The notes under the pieces: generated by a model
What the model was told of the DNA's origin: nothing
What the model saw: only the letters and a program-made list of their open reading frames with translations
Databases searched by the model: none
Part shown: piece by piece, positions 32,151 to 40,762 of the stretch
Numbering within the stretch: the stretch's first letter is position 1
How the letters are laid out: the number at the start of each line of letters is the position of its first letter
Source: Paenibacillus apiarius
Lineage (GTDB): Bacteria; Bacillota; Bacilli; Paenibacillales; Paenibacillaceae
Assembly: GCF_017052585.1 (NCBI RefSeq)
Contig: NZ_JAFFHZ010000001.1
Coordinates: 3,824,001 to 3,888,000 of the forward strand
Reading direction: 5' to 3'
Length of the DNA: 64,000 nt
Position numbers and translations under genes: made by a program

Positions 32151-32903
32151 ATGCAGTCCATTGCCATTATTTCAGATATACATGGAAACTTGCAGGCGCT
32201 GGAAGCGGTGATCACCGACATTAAGCGTCAGGGCGCTGATCGGATATATTGCTTAGGAGACCTTGTCGGCAAAGGACCGAATCCGGCAGAAGCGGTCGAC
32301 CTCCTGTTCGAGCATTGCGATGTGATCGTGCGGGGGAATTGGGACGATCTCGTCCTGCAAATCGAGGACGATGATCAATTCCGCTGGCATGCGAAGCAGC
32401 TTGGAAGCAAGCGATTGGAGATGCTCGGCAAGCTGCCGTTCTCGCATGATTTCATTATGAGCGGCCGCCACATTCGGCTCGTTCACGCTTCGCCGCAGAG
32501 CGTCTATCATCGCGTTCAGCCGTGGGATGAGCTGGAGAAGCGCCTTGAGATGTTCGAATTTACATCTTCTTTAACCGAGCCGCTGCATCCATGCCAACCA
32601 CCGGATGTCGTCGTGTACGGAGACATCCATAACGCTTATTTACAGCACCTGCAGGGCCGGACGTTAGTCAATTGCGGCAGCGTAGGCAATCCGCTGGATC
32701 TGACGCAAGCATCCTATATTATGCTCCAGGGTCATTGCGGGCAAGTGCATGCGAGCGAATTCTCCATTCATTTTCACCGCGTTCCATATGATATCGAACG
32801 TGCCGTGCGTGCGGCGGAAGAAGCGGGCATGCCCGGTCTTAAGCCATATGTGCGCGAGCTGCGAACCGGCGTATACCGAGGATTGCAGAAGGCTGAGGAG
32901 TAA
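32151..32903 (+). CDS. metallophosphoesterase (calcineurin-like)
   Basis: A 250-residue cytosolic phosphoesterase with the dinuclear metal motifs SDIHGN (~9-14), GDLVGKGPNP (~40-49), GNWDD (~66-70) and GDIHN (~160-164). The family includes phosphodiesterases and diadenosine polyphosphate-type hydrolases; the substrate is not readable. The ATG at 32151 is preceded by AGAGGAG. It is a single gene after the repeat-rich region and has no evident terminator before the next transporter. Confidence 0.88.
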   Translation: MQSIAIISDIHGNLQALEAVITDIKRQGADRIYCLGDLVGKGPNPAEAVDLLFEHCDVIVRGNWDDLVLQIEDDDQFRWHAKQLGSKRLEMLGKLPFSHDFIMSGRHIRLVHASPQSVYHRVQPWDELEKRLEMFEFTSSLTEPLHPCQPPDVVVYGDIHNAYLQHLQGRTLVNCGSVGNPLDLTQASYIMLQGHCGQVHASEFSIHFHRVPYDIERAVRAAEEAGMPGLKPYVRELRTGVYRGLQKAEE

Positions 32904-33061
32904 TCTGAAAATGGTTGTGCAAACAGCGCCCCTTTTGATTGCGCGCGAAAGTTACTTTTCCTCTTCCCAAGCGCTTATCATGGTGATACGATAGTATCCG
33001 TTGCTTTCATAACGGAGCGACTTCATTATGTAATAAGCGAACGGAAAGGTGGAGACATCAA

Positions 33062-34036
33062 GTGAAAGCGCAGCATTGGTTCACCCATCCTGTCGGGATG
33101 ACGGTCAGCGCCGTAGTCGCCGCATTATTGTGGGGAAGCGCCATGCCAGCCATCAAGATCGGGTATGAAGAGCTTGGCATCGCATCGCAGGCGACGCATC
33201 AGCAATGGGTGTTCGCGGGGTACCGTTTCCTTCTGGCTGGACTCATGCTCATGCTGTTCGCGGCATGTGTCAACCGTGCCGCCCGTGCGGGGAAGCCGGC
33301 GATTCAGGCCAAGCCGCGGCGCACAGGATGGCGTGTGACACGCCTTGCCTTCATTCAGACTTTTCTGCAGTATCTATGTTTTTATATCGGCTTAAGTTTA
33401 AGTACGGGCATGAAGGGAGCTATCATTACGGGAGCAACCTGCTTCTTCCAAATGGTCGTGGCTCGTCTCATGGATCGCAATGAAAGCTTTACGCCCGGTA
33501 AGACGTTAGGATTGTGTCTTGGATTTGCGGGCGTTATTATCGTCACGCTGAATCAGGGCGGAATGGCGATATCGCTTGGCATCGGAGATGTATGTCTTAT
33601 TTTGTCCGCATTGTTTGGCGGATGGGGCAATGTGCTGGCCCGCCATGAAGCCAGAGATCTTCCCGTATTATGGCTAACCGGACGTCAGATGGCGCTCGGC
33701 GGATTCGGACTAATCGTCATCGGAGCATGGCGGGCCGGCTGGTCGCCTTTCCATTGGGACACCGCTTCGGTTATGCTGCTGTTGTACTTGGCCTTCCTAT
33801 CGGCAGCGGGATTCAGTCTATGGAACATGGTCATGAAATATAATAGCGTGGGCAAAGTATCGATGTTCTTGTTCCTTATTCCGGTATTTGGCGTTTTGCT
33901 GTCCGCGTGGCTGCTCGGGGAAGCATGGAATGAGTGGACACTCGTATCGCTTGGACTTGTGGTGGCAGGAATTCTCGTCGTCAACCGATCGGCGGTTGCG
34001 GAGCAGCGCGAGGCGACGATTCGCAAAGCCTCTTAA
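33062..34036 (+). CDS. EamA/DMT-family transporter
   Basis: A 324-residue inner-membrane protein with ten predicted membrane segments in two EamA repeats (first repeat from ~14, second from ~170). Typical motifs are LLWGSAMPAIKIG near the N-terminus and YSVGK-like YNSVGKVSMFLFLIPVF in the second half. Members export amino acids, sugars or other metabolites; the cargo is unknown. The start is GTG at 33062 behind AAAGGTGGAG. Confidence 0.88.
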   Translation: MKAQHWFTHPVGMTVSAVVAALLWGSAMPAIKIGYEELGIASQATHQQWVFAGYRFLLAGLMLMLFAACVNRAARAGKPAIQAKPRRTGWRVTRLAFIQTFLQYLCFYIGLSLSTGMKGAIITGATCFFQMVVARLMDRNESFTPGKTLGLCLGFAGVIIVTLNQGGMAISLGIGDVCLILSALFGGWGNVLARHEARDLPVLWLTGRQMALGGFGLIVIGAWRAGWSPFHWDTASVMLLLYLAFLSAAGFSLWNMVMKYNSVGKVSMFLFLIPVFGVLLSAWLLGEAWNEWTLVSLGLVVAGILVVNRSAVAEQREATIRKAS

Positions 34037-34151
34037 CATCATTTTAACGATTTGTTACACAACGGTAATATTCCTGTTAACGTCGGTTAATATTGAGAGG
34101 GTATATTGGTAACAAGACCCCCTTTTGATGAATATATATATCCCTTGAGTC

Positions 34152-34180
34152 GGACCTGAACGCTTCAGGTCCTCTTTTTT
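34152..34180 (+). terminator. terminator downstream of the EamA gene
   Basis: GGACCTGAA (34152-34160) pairs perfectly with TTCAGGTCC (34164-34172) around a 3-nt loop, followed by TCTTTTTTT. It lies 116 bases after the stop. Confidence 0.85.
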
Positions 34181-34201
34181 TGCCGTTCTTCCGCATAACA
34201 C

Positions 34202-34225
34202 AAAAAGCCGCTCTAATCGAGCGGC
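34202..34225 (-). terminator. terminator overlapping the hisJ stop codon
   Basis: On the minus strand GCCGCTC and GAGCGGC pair around a 5-nt loop that includes the TAG stop, followed by five T. The last codons of hisJ form one stem arm. Confidence 0.88.
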
Positions 34226-35025
34226 ACCTCATGCTTATGCTTCTCTTTGTAATATACCCAGCGCGCAAAGCCGATTTCCTTCAAGCGCGCACGGACCTGT
34301 TCCCATTCGTCGCCGACGCGGGAAGGGATATGCGCATCAGAGCCGAATGTCACATCGACCCCAAAATGAAGCGCACGCTCCAATATTTCATCCGACGGGT
34401 ACCAACCGCCGCTCAGCTTCGTCTTGCCGGACGTGTTAATTTCAATGGCGACCTTGCATTCGGCGATGACTTTTAGCGTGTCGTCGATGACATCCCAGGC
34501 CTCGATCTCGGAGAACGCCGGATAATTGCCCTTCATCGCATCGATGTGGCCGAGAATCTGGAACATGCCGGACCGCGCAGAATCGCGGATGAGCTCGTAA
34601 TAGACGCGCTTTTCGGCAACCTTCCGCTCTGTGGACAGGTTCTTCCACCGGTTTTTATTGAATATGCTGACGCCGCCCGTACTATGCACCGAACCGATGA
34701 TGTAGTCGAACGGGTAGCGGGACAGCGCTTCGCGATACAGCTCCGCGTACTCCGGGAAGAAATCAGATTCGATGCCGAGCAGCACATCGATGCGTCCCGC
34801 ATATTCCTGCTTCAGCTGCAGCACTTCCTCCACATAATTGCTGAACTCGCCTTTCGCCATGGTAATATTGGGGAACGGATGCTCCTTGTCGCTCCCGAAA
34901 TATGGAGTATGATCCGAAATGCCGATAACGTCCAACCCATGCTTGATTCCGGCTTCGATATAATCGCGAATGTTGCCGTCGGCATGGCCGCAGCGAAAAT
35001 GATGCGTATGCAAATCAAATTTCAT
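34213..35025 (-). CDS. PHP-family histidinol-phosphatase (HisJ/HisK type)
   Basis: A 270-residue PHP-domain phosphoesterase; HisJ-type members convert histidinol phosphate to histidinol. Metal-binding motifs are DLHTHHFRCGHA (~4-15), GISDHTP (~34-40), GIESDFFPE (~85-93), GSVHS (~112-116), GHIDA (~160-164) and FGSDAH (~226-231). The ribosome site AGGAGG overlaps the stop of the upstream LysR gene (TAGGAGG), so the two are translationally coupled. No other histidine gene is in the window, so another PHP substrate under LysR control is possible. Confidence 0.85.
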   Translation of the reverse strand: MKFDLHTHHFRCGHADGNIRDYIEAGIKHGLDVIGISDHTPYFGSDKEHPFPNITMAKGEFSNYVEEVLQLKQEYAGRIDVLLGIESDFFPEYAELYREALSRYPFDYIIGSVHSTGGVSIFNKNRWKNLSTERKVAEKRVYYELIRDSARSGMFQILGHIDAMKGNYPAFSEIEAWDVIDDTLKVIAECKVAIEINTSGKTKLSGGWYPSDEILERALHFGVDVTFGSDAHIPSRVGDEWEQVRARLKEIGFARWVYYKEKHKHEVPLD

Positions 35026-35035
35026 ACAAAACCTC

Positions 35036-35938
35036 CTACTCTGAACCGATGAATTGAGTTTCCGGCATGCCCTTCAAGTCACTTAGAAATTGCTGCATCG
35101 CCGAGTTTAAATATCGGCCCGTTCGGTACATGACGCCAACCGGGTGGGTCGTCTCCAGCTCATGAATATGCACGATTTGCAGCGTTCCGCGACGCAGCTC
35201 ATTGCTGACAGACAGCTTCGAGATGATGGCTGCGCCAAGATTGAGCTCCACCATCCGCTTCACCTCTTCGCTGCTCGACAGCTCCATGACGATGTGCGGC
35301 TGAATGTCGTATTTGCGGAAGACCTCGTCCGCGAATTTGCGTCCCAACGTGTCGGGAGACAGCACGATGAGAGGGATTTCCCGCAGCATTTCCACCGTGC
35401 CGTGCTTATGTGCGGCCAGCGGATGATCAGGGCTTACGACTAACTCGAACGTATCGTAATAGAGTGCGGAAGAGACTAAATTCGGGTTCTTTTCATTTAG
35501 ATAACCGATGCCGATATCGACCGCACCATTTTCGATATGGGCCATAACCTGTGAGGAGGACATCGACAGAATCTTCGTCTTAATCAACGGAAATTGGTCT
35601 TGAAAATAGGAAAGCACCCGCGGAAGAATCTGAATTGCAATCGATGTCGTTGTGCCCAACACAATGTGTCCTTGCGGAATTTGATTCAAATCGGCGAGCT
35701 TTTGCTTCAAATCATCGACAATATGTAGGATGCGCGCTGCATGTTCAAGAAATACTTGACCGCTATCCGTTAAGGTGACCGGCTGATTGCGGTCGATGAG
35801 CACCGTCTTGAACTCATCCTCCAAGCTCTTAATCTGTGCGGACACTGCAGGCTGCGTCAAATTAAGCAATTCCCCCGCCTTACGGAAGCTCATCGTCTTA
35901 GAGATGGTGGTGAGCGTTTCTAATTGACTTAAATTCAT
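35036..35938 (-). CDS. LysR-family regulator (CysL/CbbR-like)
   Basis: A 300-residue LysR regulator. The start ATG at 35938 has AGGAGG about 8 bases upstream; an upstream ATG adds eight unconserved residues. The DNA-binding part reads MSFRKAGELLNLTQPAVSAQ (~15-34), and the effector domain has the CbbR/CysL-like GIGYLNEKNPNLV. Its stop overlaps the ribosome site of the PHP phosphatase gene, making a two-gene operon, which is unusual because LysR genes are more often divergent from their targets. Effector unknown. Confidence 0.88.
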   Translation of the reverse strand: MNLSQLETLTTISKTMSFRKAGELLNLTQPAVSAQIKSLEDEFKTVLIDRNQPVTLTDSGQVFLEHAARILHIVDDLKQKLADLNQIPQGHIVLGTTTSIAIQILPRVLSYFQDQFPLIKTKILSMSSSQVMAHIENGAVDIGIGYLNEKNPNLVSSALYYDTFELVVSPDHPLAAHKHGTVEMLREIPLIVLSPDTLGRKFADEVFRKYDIQPHIVMELSSSEEVKRMVELNLGAAIISKLSVSNELRRGTLQIVHIHELETTHPVGVMYRTGRYLNSAMQQFLSDLKGMPETQFIGSE

Positions 35939-36221
35939 GAGGGCTCCTCCTTTCCCATGCAATGATCTTTGTTGCTTTGGCGATTGTTTTAAAAGAATTT
36001 ATCATTTTTATCGTAGCAATAAAATTGTTTTGTCACTATACATCTGATTATAGAGGAAGCGGACGGCTTGAGCAAATGTTTGCCAATTTATTAGTGCGCT
36101 ATTTCAAGGAAGATTATACTTGGCACGATAGCTCCGGAAGCAGTGTTGGCGAAGACTTGCCAAAACTTAATATTTGAAACAGTTGACCCATTGCCGCGCG
36201 ATCACGCACAATGATTGAAGA

Positions 36222-36237
36222 CGTTCTCATGAGAACG
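36222..36237. promoter_or_regulatory. 16-bp perfect palindrome before the UMF1 transporter
   Basis: CGTTCTCATGAGAACG is a perfect palindrome 26 bases before the ATG at 36264. It fits an operator for a dimeric repressor. The rest of 35939-36263 shows no gene I trust. Confidence 0.5.
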
Positions 36238-36263
36238 CTCATATCGAAGGCAGGGGGAGTGCG

Positions 36264-37574
36264 ATGCGCACGAAGGAAGTTCGCAGCTGGATGATGTACG
36301 ATTGGGCCAACTCCGCGTTCGCCACCACGATGCTGGCGGCGGTTCTGCCCATCTTTTATCAGACCGTGGCCGCATCGAATTTGCCGGCCCATCAAGCAAC
36401 GAGTTACTGGGCGTTTACGCAGACAATTGGCATGATTCTCGTAGCGCTGCTGTCGCCGATTCTCGGCGCCATCGCTGATTTGTCGCAGCGAAAAATGGCC
36501 TTTTTACGCGTATTTGCTTGGGCGGGCGCCATAGGCTGCGCGCTGATGGCATTTGCGGGCGAAGGAGATTGGATTTACGTATCGGCATTGTTCATCATTG
36601 CTACGTTGGGCTTCTCGGGAGGAAACACGTTCTATGATTCGCTGCTGCCTGACATTGCGGCGCCGCATGAGCGGGACGAGGTATCCGCCAAAGGCTACAT
36701 GTACGGGTATATCGGCGGGGGCGTGCTGCTCGCAATCAATATTGTCATGCTGGAAATGTGGGAGCCGCTCGGGTTTGCAAGCAAGATAGCCGCGACGCAA
36801 GCCGTGTTCCTGACCGTCGGAATATGGTGGCTTTTGTTCTCCATGCCGCTGTTCAAAAATTTGCGCGATCCGGTACGAATCGAACGCCGGCCGGCCGCGT
36901 ATTATGCGAAGCACGGCTTCGGGCGTATTTTTCACACCATGAGGAGAATCAAGCATTATCCGGAACTGGTTAAATACATTTTCGCCTTTTGGTTTTTCAA
37001 TGACGGCATTTCCACCATCATTGGCATGTCAGCTATTTACGGGGCCGAAATCGGAATTCAGACGAGCCATCTCATTATCGCGTTGCTGATTACCCAGTTC
37101 GTCGGCATTCCGTTTACGTTCCTGTTCGCCAAGTTCGCCAACCGGCTCGGTTCAAAACGTTCGCTCTATATTTCGCTGAGCACCTATATCGTCATCGTGT
37201 TTCTCGGTTACTTCATGACGACGGCGCATCACTTCTACATTTTGGCGTTCATGGTCGGGATGGTTCAGGGCGGAAGCCAGGCCGTGTCCCGTTCGGTGTA
37301 CAGTCAAATGGTGCCGCGCAGCCGCGCGTCCGAATTTTTTGGTTTCTTAAGCCTGTCGAGCAAAGTATCGGCTTCCATCGGCCCGGCCGTATTCGGGGCC
37401 GTCGGTTTGTTGACCGGTTCAACGCGGCTTGCCATTCTGTCCATATTGCTCTTCTTTATTGTTGGAATCCTGCTGCTTATTTTCGTAAATATCGAGAAGG
37501 GGCGCATGGAGGCGGATCGGGAAGATGAAATACTGTGCGCGACTTCAGCATCGTCCATGGTGCCTTTGAATTAG
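36264..37574 (+). CDS. MFS transporter, UMF1 / Atg22-like family
   Basis: A 436-residue protein with 12 predicted membrane segments. The N-terminus EVRSWMMYDWANSAFATTML (~5-24) and the later GNTFYDSLLPDIA (~126-138) are hallmarks of the UMF1/Atg22-like MFS branch. The first two helices flank SPILGAIADLSQRK, the MFS loop motif. Atg22 in yeast exports amino acids from the vacuole; bacterial substrates are unknown. GGGGGAG precedes the ATG. It is probably monocistronic and may be controlled through the palindrome upstream. Confidence 0.88.
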   Translation: MRTKEVRSWMMYDWANSAFATTMLAAVLPIFYQTVAASNLPAHQATSYWAFTQTIGMILVALLSPILGAIADLSQRKMAFLRVFAWAGAIGCALMAFAGEGDWIYVSALFIIATLGFSGGNTFYDSLLPDIAAPHERDEVSAKGYMYGYIGGGVLLAINIVMLEMWEPLGFASKIAATQAVFLTVGIWWLLFSMPLFKNLRDPVRIERRPAAYYAKHGFGRIFHTMRRIKHYPELVKYIFAFWFFNDGISTIIGMSAIYGAEIGIQTSHLIIALLITQFVGIPFTFLFAKFANRLGSKRSLYISLSTYIVIVFLGYFMTTAHHFYILAFMVGMVQGGSQAVSRSVYSQMVPRSRASEFFGFLSLSSKVSASIGPAVFGAVGLLTGSTRLAILSILLFFIVGILLLIFVNIEKGRMEADREDEILCATSASSMVPLN

Positions 37575-37595
37575 GGCGGAAATAGGAAATAGAAA

Positions 37596-37642
37596 CACCG
37601 CTTTATTGGATATTGAACGCTGTCAACAACAATAAGGCGGTG
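37596..37642 (-). terminator. terminator of the Ca2+ ATPase gene
   Basis: CACCGCTTTATTG (37596-37608) and CAATAAGGCGGTG (37630-37642) pair at 12 of 13 positions. On the minus strand the hairpin is followed by TTTCTATTT. It lies 37 bases past the ATPase stop. Confidence 0.65.
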
Positions 37643-37678
37643 CTCTATAAGCATTGCTGCAGGGCGATTGAAGCAGGG

Positions 37679-40381
37679 TCAGGCTTGTTTGTTCAGCGAC
37701 CGGTTCGCCAGCTTGACGATCTCCACAATCGGAATAATCGAGAGCGCTGCCGCGATGACGATGATCCATTGCTCCGTGTTCAGCATGACAACATTGAATA
37801 AATCGTTCAAGCCCGGGATGACGATGACCAAGATGACGAGCAGTGCGGAAATAAGCGCCGCATAGTTCATCTGCTTGTTCGAGAAAAATCCGATCTTGAA
37901 CAACGAATGCTTGTTGGAGCGCACGTTGAACGCATGGGTAAGCTGGATTAAGCCTAAAGTGGCGAATGCCATCGTTATCGCGACGTTCTCGGAATAATGC
38001 GTATGTCCCCAGTAATAGGCGAACAGCGTAAGAGCCGCTTCCAGCAACCCTTGGTATATGATGCCGCTGCCTACCCCATCCGCAAATACGCTTGTCGAGG
38101 CTTTGCGCGGCGGACGCTTCATCATGTCGGCTTCCGCTCGCTCCAACCCGAGCGCGAGCGCAGGCAGCGTGTCGGTTACTAGGTTAATCCACAAGATATG
38201 AATCGGGAATAATATTTTCCAATTCAACAACGTAGCGATGAAGAGCGTTACGACCTCGCCTAAGTTCGCCGACAGCAAATATTGTATCGTCTTGCGAATA
38301 TTGGTGTACACTTTCCGGCCCTCTTCCACGGCAACGACGATGGTGGAGAAGTTATCGTCGGCCAGCACCATATCGGACACTCCCTTGGACACGTCCGTAC
38401 CGGTAATGCCCATGCCGACCCCGATATCGGATGCCTTCAGCGCCGGCGCGTCATTCACGCCGTCGCCGGTCATGGCGACAATCTTGCCCTTCTTCTTCCA
38501 AGCCTTCACGATCCGGACCTTATGTTCAGGCGATACCCGCGCATAGACGGAATACTCCGTCACTTTGTCAGCGAAGTCCTCGTCGCTTATCTGATTCAGC
38601 TCGGTGCCGGTCAATACGCCGCTTTCATCTTGGATAATGTCCAATTCCTTCGCGATGGCTGCGGCTGTATCCCGGTGGTCGCCGGTAATCATAACGGGGC
38701 GGATGCCCGCCATTTTACAGATGCGCACCGCTTCCTTCACTTCTTCCCGCGGCGGATCGATCATCCCGACTAGGCCGCTGAAGACGAGCCCCTGCTCCAC
38801 AGCTTCGGCGGTCAGCTTTTCAGGGAGCCGCTCCGCATCCTGATAAGCAAGCGCCAATACGCGCAACGCCTTGCTGGCCATTTCTTTATTCGCTGCGGCA
38901 ATGTCGTGGCGGTGTTCATTCGTCATGGGCACAACGGCGCCATGCATGAATATATGGCTGCAGCGATCGAGCAGTACATCAGGTGCGCCCTTCGTCATGA
39001 TACGGTAGGAGTTGGCCGTTTCGCCACTCCGGTTCGACATATCATGAATCGTCGTCATTAGCTTGCGATCGGAGTCGAAGGGAATTTCGGCTGCCCGCGG
39101 ATACAGCCGTTCGCCGTCGCGCTTGTCCATTCCTTTTGCCAAGGCGAAGCCGACAAGCGCCGTTTCCGTCGGGTCCCCGATGAGCGATATGTCATTTTGC
39201 GATCCGGCCGCGCCATTCGCTTCTTCCGTAATCTTCGAATCGTTGCAGAGCGTCATCACTTCCAGGAACGCTTCATATCCCTTGAGTTGCTGCAATGGTT
39301 CTTCCGCCGGGTGCAGAGCGCCGTCCAAATAGATCTGCTTGACGGTCATCTTGTTCTGCGTCAGCGTACCTGTCTTGTCCGAGCATATAATTTCGGTGCT
39401 GCCGAGCGTTTCCACCGCCGGGAGCTTGCGGATGATCGCCTTGCGTTTTGCCATCTTCTGAACGCCCAACGCCAGAATGATCGTAACAATCGCTGGCAAG
39501 CCTTCCGGGATGGCGGCTACCGCCAGCGATATGGAAGTGAGAAGCATTTCGAAAATTTCCCGGCCCTCGACCAATCCGACGACGAAGATGACGATGGCAA
39601 CGCCGATAATAATAAACGTAAAATATTTCCCCAGTTCGTTCAGCTTGGTCTGGAGCGGGGTCGCCTCATCCTCCTCTTGCGATATGTAACCGGCAATTTT
39701 GCCGACTTCGGTCTCGGCTCCGGTCGCCGTTACGACGCCGATGCCCCGTCCATAGGACACATTGCTGCTCATATATGCCATGTTTTTACGATCACCGATA
39801 ACGAGATCGGCCTTATCTAACGCTTCGATCCCTTTCTCTACCGGAACGGATTCCCCCGTTAACGCCGCTTCTTCAATTTTAAGCGACGCGGATGTGATAA
39901 TCCGCAGATCCGCCGGCACAACGTTGCCTGCTTCCAGCACGACGATGTCGCCCGGTACGAGGTCTTCGGCTTTAATGTTCATCGCTTTGCCGCCCCGCAT
40001 GACCTGGGCATTAGGGGACGACATTTGCTTCAGCGCCGTCAGCGCCTGCTCGGCTTTGTTCTCTTGAATAACGCCGAGCACCGCGTTCAATATGACGACA
40101 ACCAGGATGATGATCGAATCCGTCCACTCGCCCAATAAGCCGGAGATCAGCGCCGCGATTAGCAGGATGATAATCATCACATCTTTGAATTGCTCCAGCA
40201 GCTTCGCGAAGACAGATTTTCTCGCGGCTTCCTGCAGCGCATTTTTGCCGTAACGCCGCAGCCGTTCCTCCGCTTCTGCGGCAGCCAAGCCATCTTTGTT
40301 CGTTTGCAAATGAGCAATGACCTGTTCGGCCGTTAACGTATGTAACGGATCGACAGGTTTTTTTGAATCGCTCTTCTCCAT
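37679..40381 (-). CDS. calcium-translocating P-type ATPase (P2A)
   Basis: A 900-residue cation pump that exports Ca2+ using ATP. The start ATG at 40381 has AGGAGATG about 9 bases upstream. It contains the actuator-loop LTGESVPVEKG (~178-188), the Ca2+-site motif IPEGLPA in M4, the phosphorylation motif SDKTGTLT, KGAPDVLLDRC in the nucleotide domain, and the hinge TGDGVNDAPALK. Ten membrane segments are predicted (two, two, then six). The N-terminal cation-ATPase domain (~15-75) and length match the SERCA/PMR1-like bacterial YloB group. It is monocistronic. Confidence 0.93.
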   Translation of the reverse strand: MEKSDSKKPVDPLHTLTAEQVIAHLQTNKDGLAAAEAEERLRRYGKNALQEAARKSVFAKLLEQFKDVMIIILLIAALISGLLGEWTDSIIILVVVILNAVLGVIQENKAEQALTALKQMSSPNAQVMRGGKAMNIKAEDLVPGDIVVLEAGNVVPADLRIITSASLKIEEAALTGESVPVEKGIEALDKADLVIGDRKNMAYMSSNVSYGRGIGVVTATGAETEVGKIAGYISQEEDEATPLQTKLNELGKYFTFIIIGVAIVIFVVGLVEGREIFEMLLTSISLAVAAIPEGLPAIVTIILALGVQKMAKRKAIIRKLPAVETLGSTEIICSDKTGTLTQNKMTVKQIYLDGALHPAEEPLQQLKGYEAFLEVMTLCNDSKITEEANGAAGSQNDISLIGDPTETALVGFALAKGMDKRDGERLYPRAAEIPFDSDRKLMTTIHDMSNRSGETANSYRIMTKGAPDVLLDRCSHIFMHGAVVPMTNEHRHDIAAANKEMASKALRVLALAYQDAERLPEKLTAEAVEQGLVFSGLVGMIDPPREEVKEAVRICKMAGIRPVMITGDHRDTAAAIAKELDIIQDESGVLTGTELNQISDEDFADKVTEYSVYARVSPEHKVRIVKAWKKKGKIVAMTGDGVNDAPALKASDIGVGMGITGTDVSKGVSDMVLADDNFSTIVVAVEEGRKVYTNIRKTIQYLLSANLGEVVTLFIATLLNWKILFPIHILWINLVTDTLPALALGLERAEADMMKRPPRKASTSVFADGVGSGIIYQGLLEAALTLFAYYWGHTHYSENVAITMAFATLGLIQLTHAFNVRSNKHSLFKIGFFSNKQMNYAALISALLVILVIVIPGLNDLFNVVMLNTEQWIIVIAAALSIIPIVEIVKLANRSLNKQA

Positions 40382-40403
40382 GAGAGCCCATCTCCTATCC
40401 ATT

Positions 40404-40762
40404 CTATATAACTTGAACTGCGGTGTAATCTGTGCTGCTGCTGCATCGTCTTAGAAGCAATGGTTCTAGAGACAAGTACACCAAAATTAATCTCACCAGA
40501 GGGATGCCCCGTCTGAACGAGAGGGAGTATCGGGAGAAGTCCTTGACCGCGAACCGTTGTTGGCTGGAAATCTGTTCTTTCATTCCATTTATATAGTGTG
40601 ACGGTTTAAGTGAAAAGTTATGTATACGCGCAAGTATGAGCATTTATCCTTATATTAACGCTGTAAGTCCAGTTTGAATCGTGTATCATTGGGGAGAGAT
40701 AGCGAAAGAGTTGGGCGTCAGGCCAAAGGCAACATCGACTAGATTGAAGGAGAGGCATTCAC
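40404..40762. other. non-coding stretch between divergent genes
   Basis: This gap separates the Ca2+ ATPase and alpha-glucosidase starts. I checked for a Mn2+ (yybP-ykoY) riboswitch and T-box features and found none. A weak TATCAT (40684-40689) may be the -10 box for the glucosidase. Confidence 0.4.

Noticed and set aside
35962-36177. 71-codon plus-strand ORF with a hydrophobic start
   Set aside because: It starts in the LysR leader without a ribosome site and covers the probable promoter region.
40382-40762. possible Mn2+ (yybP-ykoY) riboswitch or T-box before the P-type ATPase
   Set aside because: None of the conserved blocks of either class was found on the minus strand.
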